From: an uncultured Bacteroidia bacterium
Lineage (GTDB): Bacteria > Bacteroidota > Bacteroidia > Bacteroidales > F082
DNA length: 64,000 bases
Assembly (NCBI GenBank): GCA_902800965.1
Contig: CADCGK010000009.1
Location: 48,880 to 112,879, forward strand
Direction: 5' to 3'
Shown here: positions 54,582-63,973 of the stretch, piece by piece
How the letters are laid out: each line of letters opens with the position of its first letter
Numbering within the stretch: the stretch's first letter is position 1
Program-made: the position numbers and the translations under genes
Notes under the pieces: generated by a model
What the model was told of the DNA's origin: nothing
What the model saw: the letters and a program-made list of their open reading frames with translations, nothing else
Databases searched by the model: none

Positions 54582-55868
54582 ATGAATACAATGACTTTAT
54601 ACGACTATTATTGCAAAGCCTATAAGGTAAGCACCGACAGCAGAAACATCGAACCCGGCGCTGTGTTTTTTGCATTGAAGGGTGAGCGTTTCGATGGCAA
54701 TGACTTCGCCATGGAAGTGGCAGAGAAAGGTGTCGCCAGCCTCGTCGTAGCCGACCGAAAAAGTCTTCCGGATCATCCTCGGCTTTTAAAGGTAGATGAC
54801 AGCCTCAAAGCCCTTCAAGACCTTGCTCGTCAACACCGTCAAGAGCTGAAAGACCTGACCGTGATCGGCATCACTGGCACCAACGGCAAGACCACCACCA
54901 AAGAGCTGGTCTCCACTGTCCTAAGCCGGAAATACCGTGTTACCTTCACCCAAGGCAATTTTAACAATCACATAGGCGTGCCTCTTACCCTGCTCAGCAT
55001 CACCCCTGACACAGAAATCGCAGTGGTTGAGATGGGCGCCAACCACCCAGGTGAGATCAAAACCCTGGTTAATATTGCATGCCCCGACTACGGTATTATT
55101 ACCAACATCGGGAAAGCCCATTTGGAAGGCTTTGGCAGCTTTGAAGGCGTCATTAATACAAAGAAAGAATTATACGACTATTTGAGAGAACATCATAAAA
55201 CAGCGTTCGTCAACAGCGACAACGAACTGCTCTTGAGCCTGATCGGCGACCTTCAGTTCTACAGCTATGGCAGTGGCATCGAAGCCGCCTGCAATGTCAA
55301 ATTAAAAGCAAGCGATCCCTATCTAGCCGTAACAGCCGAACGGCTTGGCGACATACAAACCAAACTTGTTGGCGCCTATAACCTTGAAAACGTCTCCGCC
55401 GCCATTGCTGTTGGCAACTTTTTTAGCGTCGATGGCGAGGACATTCGACAGGCATTGGAACAATATCAGCCTACCAACAGCCGTTCCCAAGTTATCGAAG
55501 GCAAAAACCATATCATCATGGATGCATACAATGCCAATCCTACCAGCATGGCTGCCTCCGTCAACAACTTCAAGAACATTTGTGGTGACAATGCACTGCT
55601 TATCTTAGGCGATATGCGCGAATTAGGAGACGCCTCCGAAAAAGAACACAAAGCCATCCTCAACTTGCTTGCTTCTTCAGGATTCCACAAGGCATTTCTT
55701 GTAGGCGACTGCTTCAGCCAATACAACGACAATCCCGAATACCATTGTTTTGCCAAAGTTGAAGACCTGATCGCCTTTCTTGAAAAACAACCCGTCGAAC
55801 ATCATACCATCTTGGTAAAAGGCTCGCATGGTATCCATCTTGAGAAAGTTCTTCCTTTGATCCAATGA
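54582..55868 (+). CDS. murF: UDP-N-acetylmuramoyl-tripeptide--D-alanyl-D-alanine ligase
   Basis: MurF (428 aa) adds D-Ala-D-Ala to UDP-MurNAc-tripeptide, the last cytoplasmic step of the peptidoglycan precursor. It has the Mur ligase N-terminal domain, the ATP loop GITGTNGKTTT at 96-106, EMGANHPGEI, the ITNIGKAHLEGFGS stretch, and the C-terminal domain with DAYNANPTSMAAS and LGDMRELG. The start at 54582 (MNTMTLYDYY) abuts the gldJ terminator; MTLYDYY three codons later is equally possible. No promoter fits between the terminator and the start, so expression may rely on read-through. It overlaps anmK by four bases. Confidence 0.95.
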   Translation: MNTMTLYDYYCKAYKVSTDSRNIEPGAVFFALKGERFDGNDFAMEVAEKGVASLVVADRKSLPDHPRLLKVDDSLKALQDLARQHRQELKDLTVIGITGTNGKTTTKELVSTVLSRKYRVTFTQGNFNNHIGVPLTLLSITPDTEIAVVEMGANHPGEIKTLVNIACPDYGIITNIGKAHLEGFGSFEGVINTKKELYDYLREHHKTAFVNSDNELLLSLIGDLQFYSYGSGIEAACNVKLKASDPYLAVTAERLGDIQTKLVGAYNLENVSAAIAVGNFFSVDGEDIRQALEQYQPTNSRSQVIEGKNHIIMDAYNANPTSMAASVNNFKNICGDNALLILGDMRELGDASEKEHKAILNLLASSGFHKAFLVGDCFSQYNDNPEYHCFAKVEDLIAFLEKQPVEHHTILVKGSHGIHLEKVLPLIQ

Positions 55869-56935
55869 AAGAATGGTTGGCCATAGGGCTCATGTCAGGC
55901 AGTTCACTTGACGGCCTGGACCTCGCTTTGGTGCGTTTCACCAATGATGATGGTCGTTATAGCTACACTATTCTTGAAGCCGAGACCATGCCCTATCCTG
56001 TAAGCTGGAGCAAACGGTTGGCCAAAGCTTTTCTTTCCGCCCCGGAAGACTTAAACCCTCTTGATTTGGAATACGGAACGTATCTCGGAAAATGTGTCAA
56101 AGAGTTTGCCAACAAACACAAGGTAAAGCCAGATTTTATAGCTTCTCACGGCCATACCGTTTTCCATCAACCAGAGAAAAGATACACGTTACAAATCGGC
56201 GATGGACAAGCCTTGGCTGACAACTGCGGCTTTCTTACCATCAACGACTTCAGGACCGAAGACGTCCTCAAAGGCGGACAAGGAGCGCCTTTAGTCCCCA
56301 TCGGTGACAAATTGTTGTTCAGCGATTACGAGATCTGCCTCAACATCGGAGGCATTGCGAACCTCTCTTACGATGTGAATGGATGCCGTATCGCCTATGA
56401 CATCTGCATTGCCAACCAAGCACTCAACTGGCTTGCTCAACGCGAAGGCTTCAACTATGACAAAGACGGTATGCTGGCAAGAAGCGGCAAGGTCAATCCC
56501 GATCTGCTGAAGGCACTCAATGACAACGAATTCTACCGTCAGCAACCCCCTAAATCTTTAGGTAGAGAATTTTTCGAGAGCTATCAAAAGCAACGTCTTG
56601 GATTGCACTCTACCAAAGACGCTATGGCCACCTTCGTGGAACACATCGCCCAACAAATTGAGTGCTCCACCTCTTCGCTTCAACGAGGCAAAATGCTGGT
56701 TACCGGCGGTGGCGCACACAACGGTTTCCTTGTCGAACGAATACAACATTACGTAAAGCACCAGGTTGTAGTTCCTGATAACCAAACCATTGATTATAAA
56801 GAAGCGCTTATCTTTGCCTTCCTCGGACTGCTGAAGCTGGAAGGTCAAACCAACGTGCTTTGTTCTGTGACCGGTGCTCCTTCCGACAGTTGCAGCGGCC
56901 ATATTTGGCATCCAAAAGCAATAAAGTTGGTATAA
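55865..56935 (+). CDS. anmK: Anhydro-N-acetylmuramic acid kinase
   Basis: AnmK (356 aa) phosphorylates and opens 1,6-anhydro-MurNAc to MurNAc 6-phosphate in peptidoglycan recycling. It belongs to the ASKHA kinase fold; visible motifs are GLMSGSSLDGLDLALVRF at the N-terminus, ASHGHTVFHQP, LNIGGIANLSY and VTGGGAHNGFLVERI. The catalytic Asp of the family lies in FRTEDVLKGGQGAPLVP or the DG of the first motif. The length is usual. Coupling to murF (ATGA) joins synthesis and salvage of muropeptides. Confidence 0.94.
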   Translation: MKEWLAIGLMSGSSLDGLDLALVRFTNDDGRYSYTILEAETMPYPVSWSKRLAKAFLSAPEDLNPLDLEYGTYLGKCVKEFANKHKVKPDFIASHGHTVFHQPEKRYTLQIGDGQALADNCGFLTINDFRTEDVLKGGQGAPLVPIGDKLLFSDYEICLNIGGIANLSYDVNGCRIAYDICIANQALNWLAQREGFNYDKDGMLARSGKVNPDLLKALNDNEFYRQQPPKSLGREFFESYQKQRLGLHSTKDAMATFVEHIAQQIECSTSSLQRGKMLVTGGGAHNGFLVERIQHYVKHQVVVPDNQTIDYKEALIFAFLGLLKLEGQTNVLCSVTGAPSDSCSGHIWHPKAIKLV

Positions 56936-56951
56936 TTTATGTTATTTTCAC

Positions 56952-56959
56952 TATCTTTG
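56952..56959 (+). promoter_or_regulatory. -7 element (TATCTTTG) of the exbB-exbD-tonB genes
   Basis: TATCTTTG fits the consensus; TTGG at 56927-56930 lies 21 bases upstream as a weak -33 candidate. The exbB start is 41 bases downstream. Confidence 0.65.
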
Positions 56960-57000
56960 TAGAATCTTTGAATCATTGAATCTAGAAATTTGAATTTTAT

Positions 57001-57636
57001 ATGGAAGCAACTGAAATCAAACTTTCCATCCTCGACCTCGCCATGAAAGGAGGTTGGATCATGGTCGTACTGGCCGTCCTTTCCATCATTGCAGTTTACA
57101 TTTTCATCGAACGTTTTATCGTGGTAAAACGTGCCACCAAGATTGACAAGAGTTTCATGGAGCGTATCCGTGAATACATGAAAGAAGGAAAGATTGAGAG
57201 TGCCACAGCACTTTGCCATGGCAGCGACTCCCCCATTGCCCGCATGATTGAGAAAGGCCTTACCCGCATTGGCCGTCCCCTCAGTGACATCAACACCACC
57301 ATCGAGAATGTGGGTAACGTAGAAGTTGGCAAACTTGAGAAAGGTGTTACCCTGCTATCCATGATCGCCAGTGCCTCCCCGATGATCGGTTTCCTCGGTA
57401 CTGTAACCGGTATGATCCGCGCTTTCTATAACATGTCCATGGCGGGCAACAACATCGATATCGAGTTGCTGTCATCAGGTATTTATGAGGCTATGGTCAC
57501 CACAGTGGGAGGTTTGATTGTAGGTATCATTGCCTACGTATTCTACACCATCATTGTTGCCAGAATCCAAGACGTTGTCAACCTGCTTGAGGCTAAAGCC
57601 ACTGAATTCATGGACGTTCTCAACGAGCCTGCATAA
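57001..57636 (+). CDS. exbB: MotA/TolQ/ExbB proton channel family protein
   Basis: The product (211 aa) has three transmembrane helices (about 18-37, 118-140 and 157-180) and the family core LLSMIASASPMIGFLGTVTG plus EAMVTTVGGLIVGIIAYV. With ExbD it forms a proton channel in the inner membrane that drives TonB (or Tol) movement. The next two genes encode ExbD and a TonB-like protein, so the TonB assignment is preferred over TolQ. The spacing is 20 bases to exbD. Confidence 0.92.
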   Translation: MEATEIKLSILDLAMKGGWIMVVLAVLSIIAVYIFIERFIVVKRATKIDKSFMERIREYMKEGKIESATALCHGSDSPIARMIEKGLTRIGRPLSDINTTIENVGNVEVGKLEKGVTLLSMIASASPMIGFLGTVTGMIRAFYNMSMAGNNIDIELLSSGIYEAMVTTVGGLIVGIIAYVFYTIIVARIQDVVNLLEAKATEFMDVLNEPA

Positions 57637-57656
57637 TCCTTGAAAAATTATTCGCT

Positions 57657-58070
57657 ATGGCAATCAAGACAAGAAACAAGATCGGTGTCAGCTTCAACTC
57701 CTCGTCCATGTCAGACTTGGTGTTCCTGCTGTTGATCTTCTTTATGCTGACTTCGACACTGGTGGCCCCGAATGCCATCAAATTGCTGTTGCCATCAAGC
57801 AGCAGCAAGACCATGGCAAAGCAAACTGTCACCGTCTATATCAACGACCTGTTCCAATACTATGTGGATGAAACACCTGTCACGGATGAAGAGCTTCCTG
57901 GAATCCTCAGTGCTAAGATCGACGGACAGAGTGATGCCACGGTAGTGCTCCGTTCCGATAAATCGGTTCCCGTACAATACGTCGTCAATGTGATTGATGC
58001 CGTCAATGAGATTAATAATGCCACTCAACAAAATCACAAGGTCATTTTAGCCACTTCGCCGAAAAAATGA
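57657..58070 (+). CDS. exbD: ExbD/TolR family biopolymer transport protein
   Basis: ExbD (137 aa) has one membrane helix (about 21-38) holding the proton-carrying Asp20 in SSMSDLVFLLLIFFML, followed by a periplasmic domain (about 55-135). The length and layout are normal for the family. Its end overlaps the TonB-like gene by four bases. Works with ExbB and TonB to power uptake through TonB-dependent outer-membrane receptors. Confidence 0.92.
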   Translation: MAIKTRNKIGVSFNSSSMSDLVFLLLIFFMLTSTLVAPNAIKLLLPSSSSKTMAKQTVTVYINDLFQYYVDETPVTDEELPGILSAKIDGQSDATVVLRSDKSVPVQYVVNVIDAVNEINNATQQNHKVILATSPKK

Positions 58071-58855
58071 GCAATCCCAAGAAAGATAAGACCATCGCCG
58101 TTGTCGGAACCCTGTTGGTTCATGCATTGATCCTGCTGGTGCTATTTCTCATGGCTTTCCGCACGCCACTACCGCTGCCCGGTGAAGAAGGTGTGGAGGT
58201 CGATCTTGGGATGTATAATCAAGGAATGGGGTTAATCCAACCTGAGCAGCCTGCCATTCCTGAGCAATCCACCCCGCCAAAGCCTCATGAGGAAGAAACC
58301 TCAAAAAGCAAGGAGGAAATTGTAACGCAAGATACAGAAGAAGTCCCTGCCATCAAGACACAAAAAGAGACCAAAGAAGATCCTCAAATAAAGCCAAAGG
58401 AAAAGCCCGAAGAACCTGATCCTACGCCACAACAGACCGTCAACCCGAAGGCTTTGTTCAAAGGCAAGGACAAGGCTCAAGACGGCGGTTCTGAAGGCAT
58501 CACTGGACAGCCTGGCGACCAAGGCAACCCAAATGGCTTGGCAGGCGTGAAGAAATACGACGGACAAGGTGGCAAGGGCAACGGGCCCGGTTACGATTTG
58601 GGAGGCCGTGGCGCCAAGACCCTCCAAAGGCCACCGAAGGAATTTCCTGAAGAAGGTCATATTGTGGTGGAGATTTGGGTTGACCGCGAAGGTTATGTCG
58701 TCAGGACAGGTATCGCCAAAGGCACCGACATCACTAACAGCGAGATGCGAAAATCCGCCATGGAAGCCGCACGACGCTCAAAATTTGCTCCCGATCCCAC
58801 TGCACCTGAAGAACAAAAAGGAACCATCACTTATACTTTCGTTCAAAACCAATAA
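58067..58855 (+). CDS. TonB-like energy transducer
   Basis: A 262-aa protein with a short cytoplasmic N-terminus, one anchor helix (about 12-31: VVGTLLVHALILLVLFLMAF), a long Pro/Glu/Lys-rich linker (70-135), a Gly-rich stretch (GKGNGPGYDLGGRGA, about 167-185) and a C-terminal TonB domain (about 190-262: GHIVVEIWVDREGYVVRTGI and ITYTFVQ). It should span the periplasm and contact TonB boxes of outer-membrane receptors. The first residues are coupled to exbD. Its stop is six bases before the folC start. Confidence 0.88.
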   Translation: MSNPKKDKTIAVVGTLLVHALILLVLFLMAFRTPLPLPGEEGVEVDLGMYNQGMGLIQPEQPAIPEQSTPPKPHEEETSKSKEEIVTQDTEEVPAIKTQKETKEDPQIKPKEKPEEPDPTPQQTVNPKALFKGKDKAQDGGSEGITGQPGDQGNPNGLAGVKKYDGQGGKGNGPGYDLGGRGAKTLQRPPKEFPEEGHIVVEIWVDREGYVVRTGIAKGTDITNSEMRKSAMEAARRSKFAPDPTAPEEQKGTITYTFVQNQ

Positions 58856-58861
58856 TTGCCT

Positions 58862-60148
58862 ATGAATTATACTGATACTCTCGAATGGATGTATAAACAA
58901 CTTCCGATGTACCAACGCATCGGAAGCGCCGCATATAAAGCAGACCTTAACAACACTATAGCTTTGTTAAACCTGTTGGGCAATCCGCAGCACAATTTCA
59001 AATCCGTGCATGTGGCCGGCACCAACGGCAAAGGATCCACTTCACACATGCTCGCTTCTATCTTTCAAGAAGCGGGATATAAGACAGGTCTTTATACTTC
59101 ACCCCATCTTCGCGATTTCAGGGAGCGCATCCGTATCAACGGCGAGATGATTCCTCAAGACAAGGTTGTGGAGTTCATCGAGAAGCATCAAAATGAATTT
59201 GAGAAGATGGGGCTCTCTTTCTTCGAAATGACTGTCGGCATGGCTTTCGACTATTTCTCCAACGAACAAGTTGACATCGCCATCGTAGAGGTTGGCATGG
59301 GAGGAAGACTCGACTCCACCAACCTGATCACGCCAGAAATCAGTGTCATCACCAACATCGGACTCGATCATGTTCAATTTTTGGGTGACACTTTGGAGAA
59401 GATCGCTGGAGAAAAGGCTGGCATCATCAAGAACAACATCCCAGTTGTAATCGGCGAAACCCAATCCGAGACCCACCAAGTGTTCGAGGACAAGGCTGCT
59501 GAATGCCACAGTCCCATTTATTTTGCGGATCAAATCTTCGATTGCGACAAAATCCACATAGAGTCCATGGACAAACAGGAATACGACATTTGGAAGAACA
59601 ACGATCTTTATCTGGAAGCCTGTGACATGCCTCTGATGGGCAACTACCAAAAGAAAAACCTTGCTACCGTAATGTGCGCCGCCGACCTGCTTCGTGACAA
59701 GTTCCAGCTCAACGAAGAACATTTGCGCGATGGCATTGCCAACGTCATCAGGAACACCCATCTCATGGGACGCTGGCAGATTCTTAGCCACGACCCGCTG
59801 GCTATTGCCGATACAGGACACAATGTGGATGGCATCAGAGAAGTAATAAGCCAATTGGCTGAAATGTCATACAACAAGCTGCATTTCGTCATCGGCATGG
59901 TGAACGACAAGGACATAGATCACGTCTTACAACTGCTTCCCCACAACTGCGAATACTATTTTTGTAAAGCTGATATTCCAAGAGGTCTCGATGCCAATAT
60001 CCTGGCTGGAAAAGCTTTCGAGCTCGGTCTGAGAGGCAAGGTATATGACTCAGTCCGCGATGCTTTTCAATCAGCTATCAACAATGCAAGCGTTGATGAT
60101 GTCGTATTTGTTGGCGGTTCGAATTTCATTGTTGCAGAAGTAGTCTGA
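58862..60148 (+). CDS. folC: Folylpolyglutamate synthase / dihydrofolate synthase
   Basis: FolC (428 aa) adds glutamate to dihydropteroate and to folates. The P-loop HVAGTNGKGST lies at 50-60, TGLYTSPHLRDFRERI is the folate-side region, GMGGRLDSTN and ITNIGLDHVQFLGDT are further Mur-ligase family motifs, and GTNIGLDH-type metal ligands are present. I start at the ATG at 58862 (MNYTDTLEWMY) instead of the TTG two codons before. Its stop overlaps the next start (TGATG). Confidence 0.94.
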   Translation: MNYTDTLEWMYKQLPMYQRIGSAAYKADLNNTIALLNLLGNPQHNFKSVHVAGTNGKGSTSHMLASIFQEAGYKTGLYTSPHLRDFRERIRINGEMIPQDKVVEFIEKHQNEFEKMGLSFFEMTVGMAFDYFSNEQVDIAIVEVGMGGRLDSTNLITPEISVITNIGLDHVQFLGDTLEKIAGEKAGIIKNNIPVVIGETQSETHQVFEDKAAECHSPIYFADQIFDCDKIHIESMDKQEYDIWKNNDLYLEACDMPLMGNYQKKNLATVMCAADLLRDKFQLNEEHLRDGIANVIRNTHLMGRWQILSHDPLAIADTGHNVDGIREVISQLAEMSYNKLHFVIGMVNDKDIDHVLQLLPHNCEYYFCKADIPRGLDANILAGKAFELGLRGKVYDSVRDAFQSAINNASVDDVVFVGGSNFIVAEVV

Positions 60149-62478
60149 TGAAAACACGGTTCTATCATATTATCCTATTATGTATCACAGCATTCCTGCT
60201 GTCGTCATGCTGCATTCAACGCCATGTCCCAGATGGCAAGCACTTCCTGCACGAGAATAAAGTGGTCATCAAAGGGAAAAAAGTCGAATTCAAAAAAACA
60301 GATCTCACACCTTACATTATCCAACACACACACAAAGTCAGCTTCCCTACAAAATTCCCGACTTGGCTTTATTACGTCACAGAAAACAAGAAGGACAAAA
60401 AGTTCTGGAATTGGGTTAACGATAATCTCACCAGGAATCCCGAGTATTACGACCAAGACGCAGCCTACCAATCTGCCCGTCAGATGAAACAATATCTCGA
60501 CAACCGAGGTTATTTTAATTCGAAAGTCACCCAAACGGTAAAATACAAGAATTACAAGGCATACCAAACCTACACCATCGAGCCCTCGACGCCCTATCGC
60601 ATCAGCAAAATCAATTATCAAGTTGAAGACACTGCATTGATGAGATCTGTTATGCGACTTGAAAGTCGTTTCCCTGCCAAAGTCAACGACATCTACAATG
60701 CCTACACCCTAGACGAACAGCGTATCATGATCACGGATTTCCTTCGCAATATGGGATATTATTATTTTACCCGTGAATATGTTACTTTTGAAGTTGACAG
60801 CAGTTTCAACGACCACACGCTGGAGATCACTATGAAAATCGATAATGTGAAGGATCGCGAAACCAACACCTATCATCCTCATAAACGTTATACCATCAAC
60901 AAGATCAGCATTTACCCCAACTATATGCCAATGTTGGCGAGTATTCCACCTTCTGATTCTGCGACTATCACCTACTCTACCGGAACCAGGAATATTCCCA
61001 ATACGCTACACCTATATTTCCACGAAAAGCCTTGTGTGCGTCCCAGCACTTTCACTGAAGTCATCCAAGTTTTGGAAGGGAGACCTTATAGACAAAGACA
61101 AGTGGAAATGACGTACAGCGCGCTTTCTAGTCTGAAGATGTTTTCCAACTCAAGCATTGAGTTTGAAAATGTCTCAAACGACTCTTTGAACCTACTTAAC
61201 TGCAACATCCTCCTTCGTCGATCCGATTCGCATTCCATCAAACTACAGACAGAAGCGACCAATTCCGGAGGTGATTTGGGCATCAATGGCAGTGTCACCT
61301 ATACCAACAAAAACCTTTTCAAAGGAGCCGAGGTGCTCACTGTCAGTGTGAAGGGCGGTCTGGAGGCACAAGAGATCCTCGACCTTGGCGATGTCGATGA
61401 CGAGTCCAGTGTCTTCAACACAGGCGAGCTGATTTTCAACTCCAGTCTAAACATTCCAAAGTTCCTCAGTCCTATCCCACTCAAGACTTTTGCCCTTGAT
61501 TATCAACCCAAAACAACGCTTTCCTTTGGAAGCAGCGCCCAGGTAAGGTATGCTTACTCACGCTACATGACCATGGGTTCATTCGGCTATGATTGGAAAT
61601 CCAATCCGCGTTTGCAATTCATCGTTACGCCTTTCTACCTTAACTTTGTAAAAGTCAACCCCATACCAGAGTTTCAAGAACTTCTTGACCAAGAACAGAA
61701 TCAACGTATCAAGGACCAATACACCAGCCATTTTGTGTTGGGTGGGCGTTATTCAGTCATTTACAACACACAAAGTTATAACAGGAATAGCAATTACATC
61801 TATATCAGAGGCAATCTCGAATCCAGCGGCGGTTTGGTTTCTCTCTTCAACGGCACACGATTGATCAACGAACAGGATGACCACCATGAACTATTCGGTA
61901 TTCGTTATGCACAGTTTTTCCGCGCTGATATCGACTTCAGACAGTATTACAATCTCGGTGAGAAGACCTGGTTTGTTTGTCGTCAGCTAGTAGGGTTCGG
62001 CCTACCTTATGGCAATTCTTATGATATGCCTTTCGAGCGCAGTTTCTATTCTGGCGGATCGATGGGAATGCGCGGTTGGGATTATCGTAAGCTGGGACCT
62101 GGCGCATACGTACCCAGCTCTGAATACAGCAACATCGAGCGTATTGGCGATATCCAATTGGAATTAAATGCAGAACTCAGATTCCCCATCCGCAACTCAC
62201 TCAATGGAGCCCTATTTGTAGATGCGGGCAATATCTGGAATTACCATGCCAATGAATTGTTGCCCAATGGCGAATTCCATTTTGGCACTTTCTACGACCA
62301 GTTGGCAATGGATGCCGGTTTTGGTCTCCGTTTAGATCTCAAGATGGTCATCGTGCGACTTGACATGGCCCTGCAAATGCGTTATCCTTATCCAGATGCT
62401 ACAGGAAGCCATTGGAACTTCAACGACATGAGCACAGAAGACTTTAACCTCGTTTTGAACATCGGTTATCCTTTCTAG
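60148..62478 (+). CDS. TamL-like BamA-superfamily outer-membrane lipoprotein
   Basis: This 776-aa protein carries a lipobox signal (FLLSSC, Cys21) and, after CIQRHVPDGKHFLHENKVVI, POTRA-like domains (about 25-340) and a C-terminal 16-stranded surface-antigen barrel (about 380-776). The barrel has the conserved lid-lock region GGSMGMRGWDYRKLGPGA, matching the R-G-[FYW] motif, and it ends LVLNIGYPF, a normal terminal strand. Lipidated members of this superfamily in Bacteroidota are called TamL. TamL usually works with a TamB protein, which is not in this window. Assembly of outer-membrane proteins or lipid transport is the expected role. Confidence 0.88.
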   Translation: MKTRFYHIILLCITAFLLSSCCIQRHVPDGKHFLHENKVVIKGKKVEFKKTDLTPYIIQHTHKVSFPTKFPTWLYYVTENKKDKKFWNWVNDNLTRNPEYYDQDAAYQSARQMKQYLDNRGYFNSKVTQTVKYKNYKAYQTYTIEPSTPYRISKINYQVEDTALMRSVMRLESRFPAKVNDIYNAYTLDEQRIMITDFLRNMGYYYFTREYVTFEVDSSFNDHTLEITMKIDNVKDRETNTYHPHKRYTINKISIYPNYMPMLASIPPSDSATITYSTGTRNIPNTLHLYFHEKPCVRPSTFTEVIQVLEGRPYRQRQVEMTYSALSSLKMFSNSSIEFENVSNDSLNLLNCNILLRRSDSHSIKLQTEATNSGGDLGINGSVTYTNKNLFKGAEVLTVSVKGGLEAQEILDLGDVDDESSVFNTGELIFNSSLNIPKFLSPIPLKTFALDYQPKTTLSFGSSAQVRYAYSRYMTMGSFGYDWKSNPRLQFIVTPFYLNFVKVNPIPEFQELLDQEQNQRIKDQYTSHFVLGGRYSVIYNTQSYNRNSNYIYIRGNLESSGGLVSLFNGTRLINEQDDHHELFGIRYAQFFRADIDFRQYYNLGEKTWFVCRQLVGFGLPYGNSYDMPFERSFYSGGSMGMRGWDYRKLGPGAYVPSSEYSNIERIGDIQLELNAELRFPIRNSLNGALFVDAGNIWNYHANELLPNGEFHFGTFYDQLAMDAGFGLRLDLKMVIVRLDMALQMRYPYPDATGSHWNFNDMSTEDFNLVLNIGYPF

Positions 62479-62481
62479 GCT

Positions 62482-63909
62482 ATGAACAGGGAGGATCTCT
62501 ATTCATGTTTGCTGAATTCATTCGGCTTTACTCCCACTGCCGGACAAGCAACTGTTTTGAGGCATCTGGCGGCATTCCTTCTGTCAAAAAAGCAACATCC
62601 GACCTATATTCTTCGTGGTTATGCCGGAACTGGAAAAACCACTTTGGTGACCACTTTAGTAAAAACCCTGCCAGAGATCGGGATGGATTATGTGCTGTTG
62701 GCTCCAACTGGGCGTGCTGCGAAAGTATTAGGTGGCTATACCCAGCGATATGCCTCCACTATACACAAGAAAATCTATCAAGTAGCAAGTCTTCCTGACG
62801 GAAGCATTCGGATTGTTAGAGGGCAGAACAAGCATACGAACACCCTCTTTATCGTTGACGAAGCGTCAATGATTGGAGAAGACCGCGAGTTTGGTTCAAA
62901 GAGTCTTCTTGACGATCTTTTGGATTATATTTTCAGTGGAGATAACTGCCGTTTGCTATTGATCGGCGACACGGCACAGTTGCCTCCTGTCGGCAACGAT
63001 GAAAGTCCAGCGCTTGACATCGACTACTTACAAAGCCAATTTCCACTGACGATTGCCACGTATGAGCTAACCGAGGTAAAACGACAAGCATTGCTTTCGG
63101 GCATTTTAAGCAATGCCACCCATCTCAGGGAAGAACTAAATGAAGAGAAAACACTCTATTCGTTACCCATCTTCGATTTATCCTTTAATGACGTTGGACG
63201 CATTGACCCAGAGACTTTCGAAGAGATGTTGTATCGGGCTTTTGATGCCGACAACAGTCATGATTCGGTCATCATCTGCAAGTCGAACAAAAGAGCCAAT
63301 CTATTCAACCAGGCTGTACGGAGTAGGATTTTGAACATTGAAGGAGAAATTGCCACAGGCGACAAGCTGATGATTGTGAAGAACAATTATTATTGGGCAG
63401 ATGGCAATAAGGAAATCAGTTTCATTGCCAACGGTGACATGGCGGAAATCCAAAAGATCTCAAGGTACGAGGATTTGTACGGGTTTCGTTTCGCCGATGT
63501 GGAGTTAAGTTTTCCAGATTATCCAGACACGCCAAATCTTGATGTAAAGATTCTGCTGGACACATTGAATAGCAACAGTGCATCGTTATCAGAGGAGGAA
63601 AACACAAAATTAAGGCAAGCCATTGAAGCAGATTACATGGATATTCCAAACCGACGAGAGCGATACAAGGAAATGAAAAAGAATCCCTGGTTCAACGCAT
63701 TACAGGTAAAGTTCGCTTATGCATTGACCTGCCACAAGACACAAGGCGGACAATGGAAGAACGTGTTTGTAGATTCTTCATTAAATCTAAAGGAAGAGTT
63801 GGTCAAGGAAGACCTACGTTGGCTCTACACAGCGGTGACAAGAGCGCAAGAAAAGCTTTACTTTGTCAACTTCAAAGAAGAGTTTTTTAAGCTAATAACT
63901 TCCAACTGA
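62482..63909 (+). CDS. RecD-like superfamily 1 ATP-dependent DNA helicase
   Basis: The protein has 475 aa. Walker A is GYAGTGKTTL at 46-55, followed by LLAPTGRAAKVLG (motif Ia), IVDEASMIG (motif II), LLIGDTAQLPPVGNDESPAL (motif III) and, near the C-terminus, ALTCHKTQGGQW and YTAVTRAQEKLYFV (motifs V and VI) in a UvrD_C_2-type end. It matches the short single-subunit RecD-like helicases common in Bacteroidota, which lack RecBC partners; it is shorter than RecD2 because the N-terminal extension is missing. Likely a 5'-3' helicase in DNA repair. It starts three bases after the TamL-like gene. Confidence 0.92.
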   Translation: MNREDLYSCLLNSFGFTPTAGQATVLRHLAAFLLSKKQHPTYILRGYAGTGKTTLVTTLVKTLPEIGMDYVLLAPTGRAAKVLGGYTQRYASTIHKKIYQVASLPDGSIRIVRGQNKHTNTLFIVDEASMIGEDREFGSKSLLDDLLDYIFSGDNCRLLLIGDTAQLPPVGNDESPALDIDYLQSQFPLTIATYELTEVKRQALLSGILSNATHLREELNEEKTLYSLPIFDLSFNDVGRIDPETFEEMLYRAFDADNSHDSVIICKSNKRANLFNQAVRSRILNIEGEIATGDKLMIVKNNYYWADGNKEISFIANGDMAEIQKISRYEDLYGFRFADVELSFPDYPDTPNLDVKILLDTLNSNSASLSEEENTKLRQAIEADYMDIPNRRERYKEMKKNPWFNALQVKFAYALTCHKTQGGQWKNVFVDSSLNLKEELVKEDLRWLYTAVTRAQEKLYFVNFKEEFFKLITSN

Positions 63910-63925
63910 ACAACTTCCAACTGAA
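63897..63925. repeat. 14-bp direct repeat at the helicase stop codon
   Basis: AACTTCCAACTGAA occurs at 63897-63910 and again at 63912-63925, with one base between. The helicase TGA stop lies in the first copy. Confidence 0.85.
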
Positions 63926-63930
63926 AACTA

Positions 63931-63962
63931 AAAAAGCCCTCTCGCTTTCGCGGAGGGCTTTT
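63931..63962. terminator. Bidirectional terminator between the helicase gene and the rRNA operon
   Basis: AAAAGCCCTC pairs with GAGGGCTTTT across an 11-base loop with flanking A- and T-runs. It can end the helicase transcript and the minus-strand rRNA transcript coming from the right. Confidence 0.9.
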
Positions 63963-63973
63963 CCGTATGGGTG

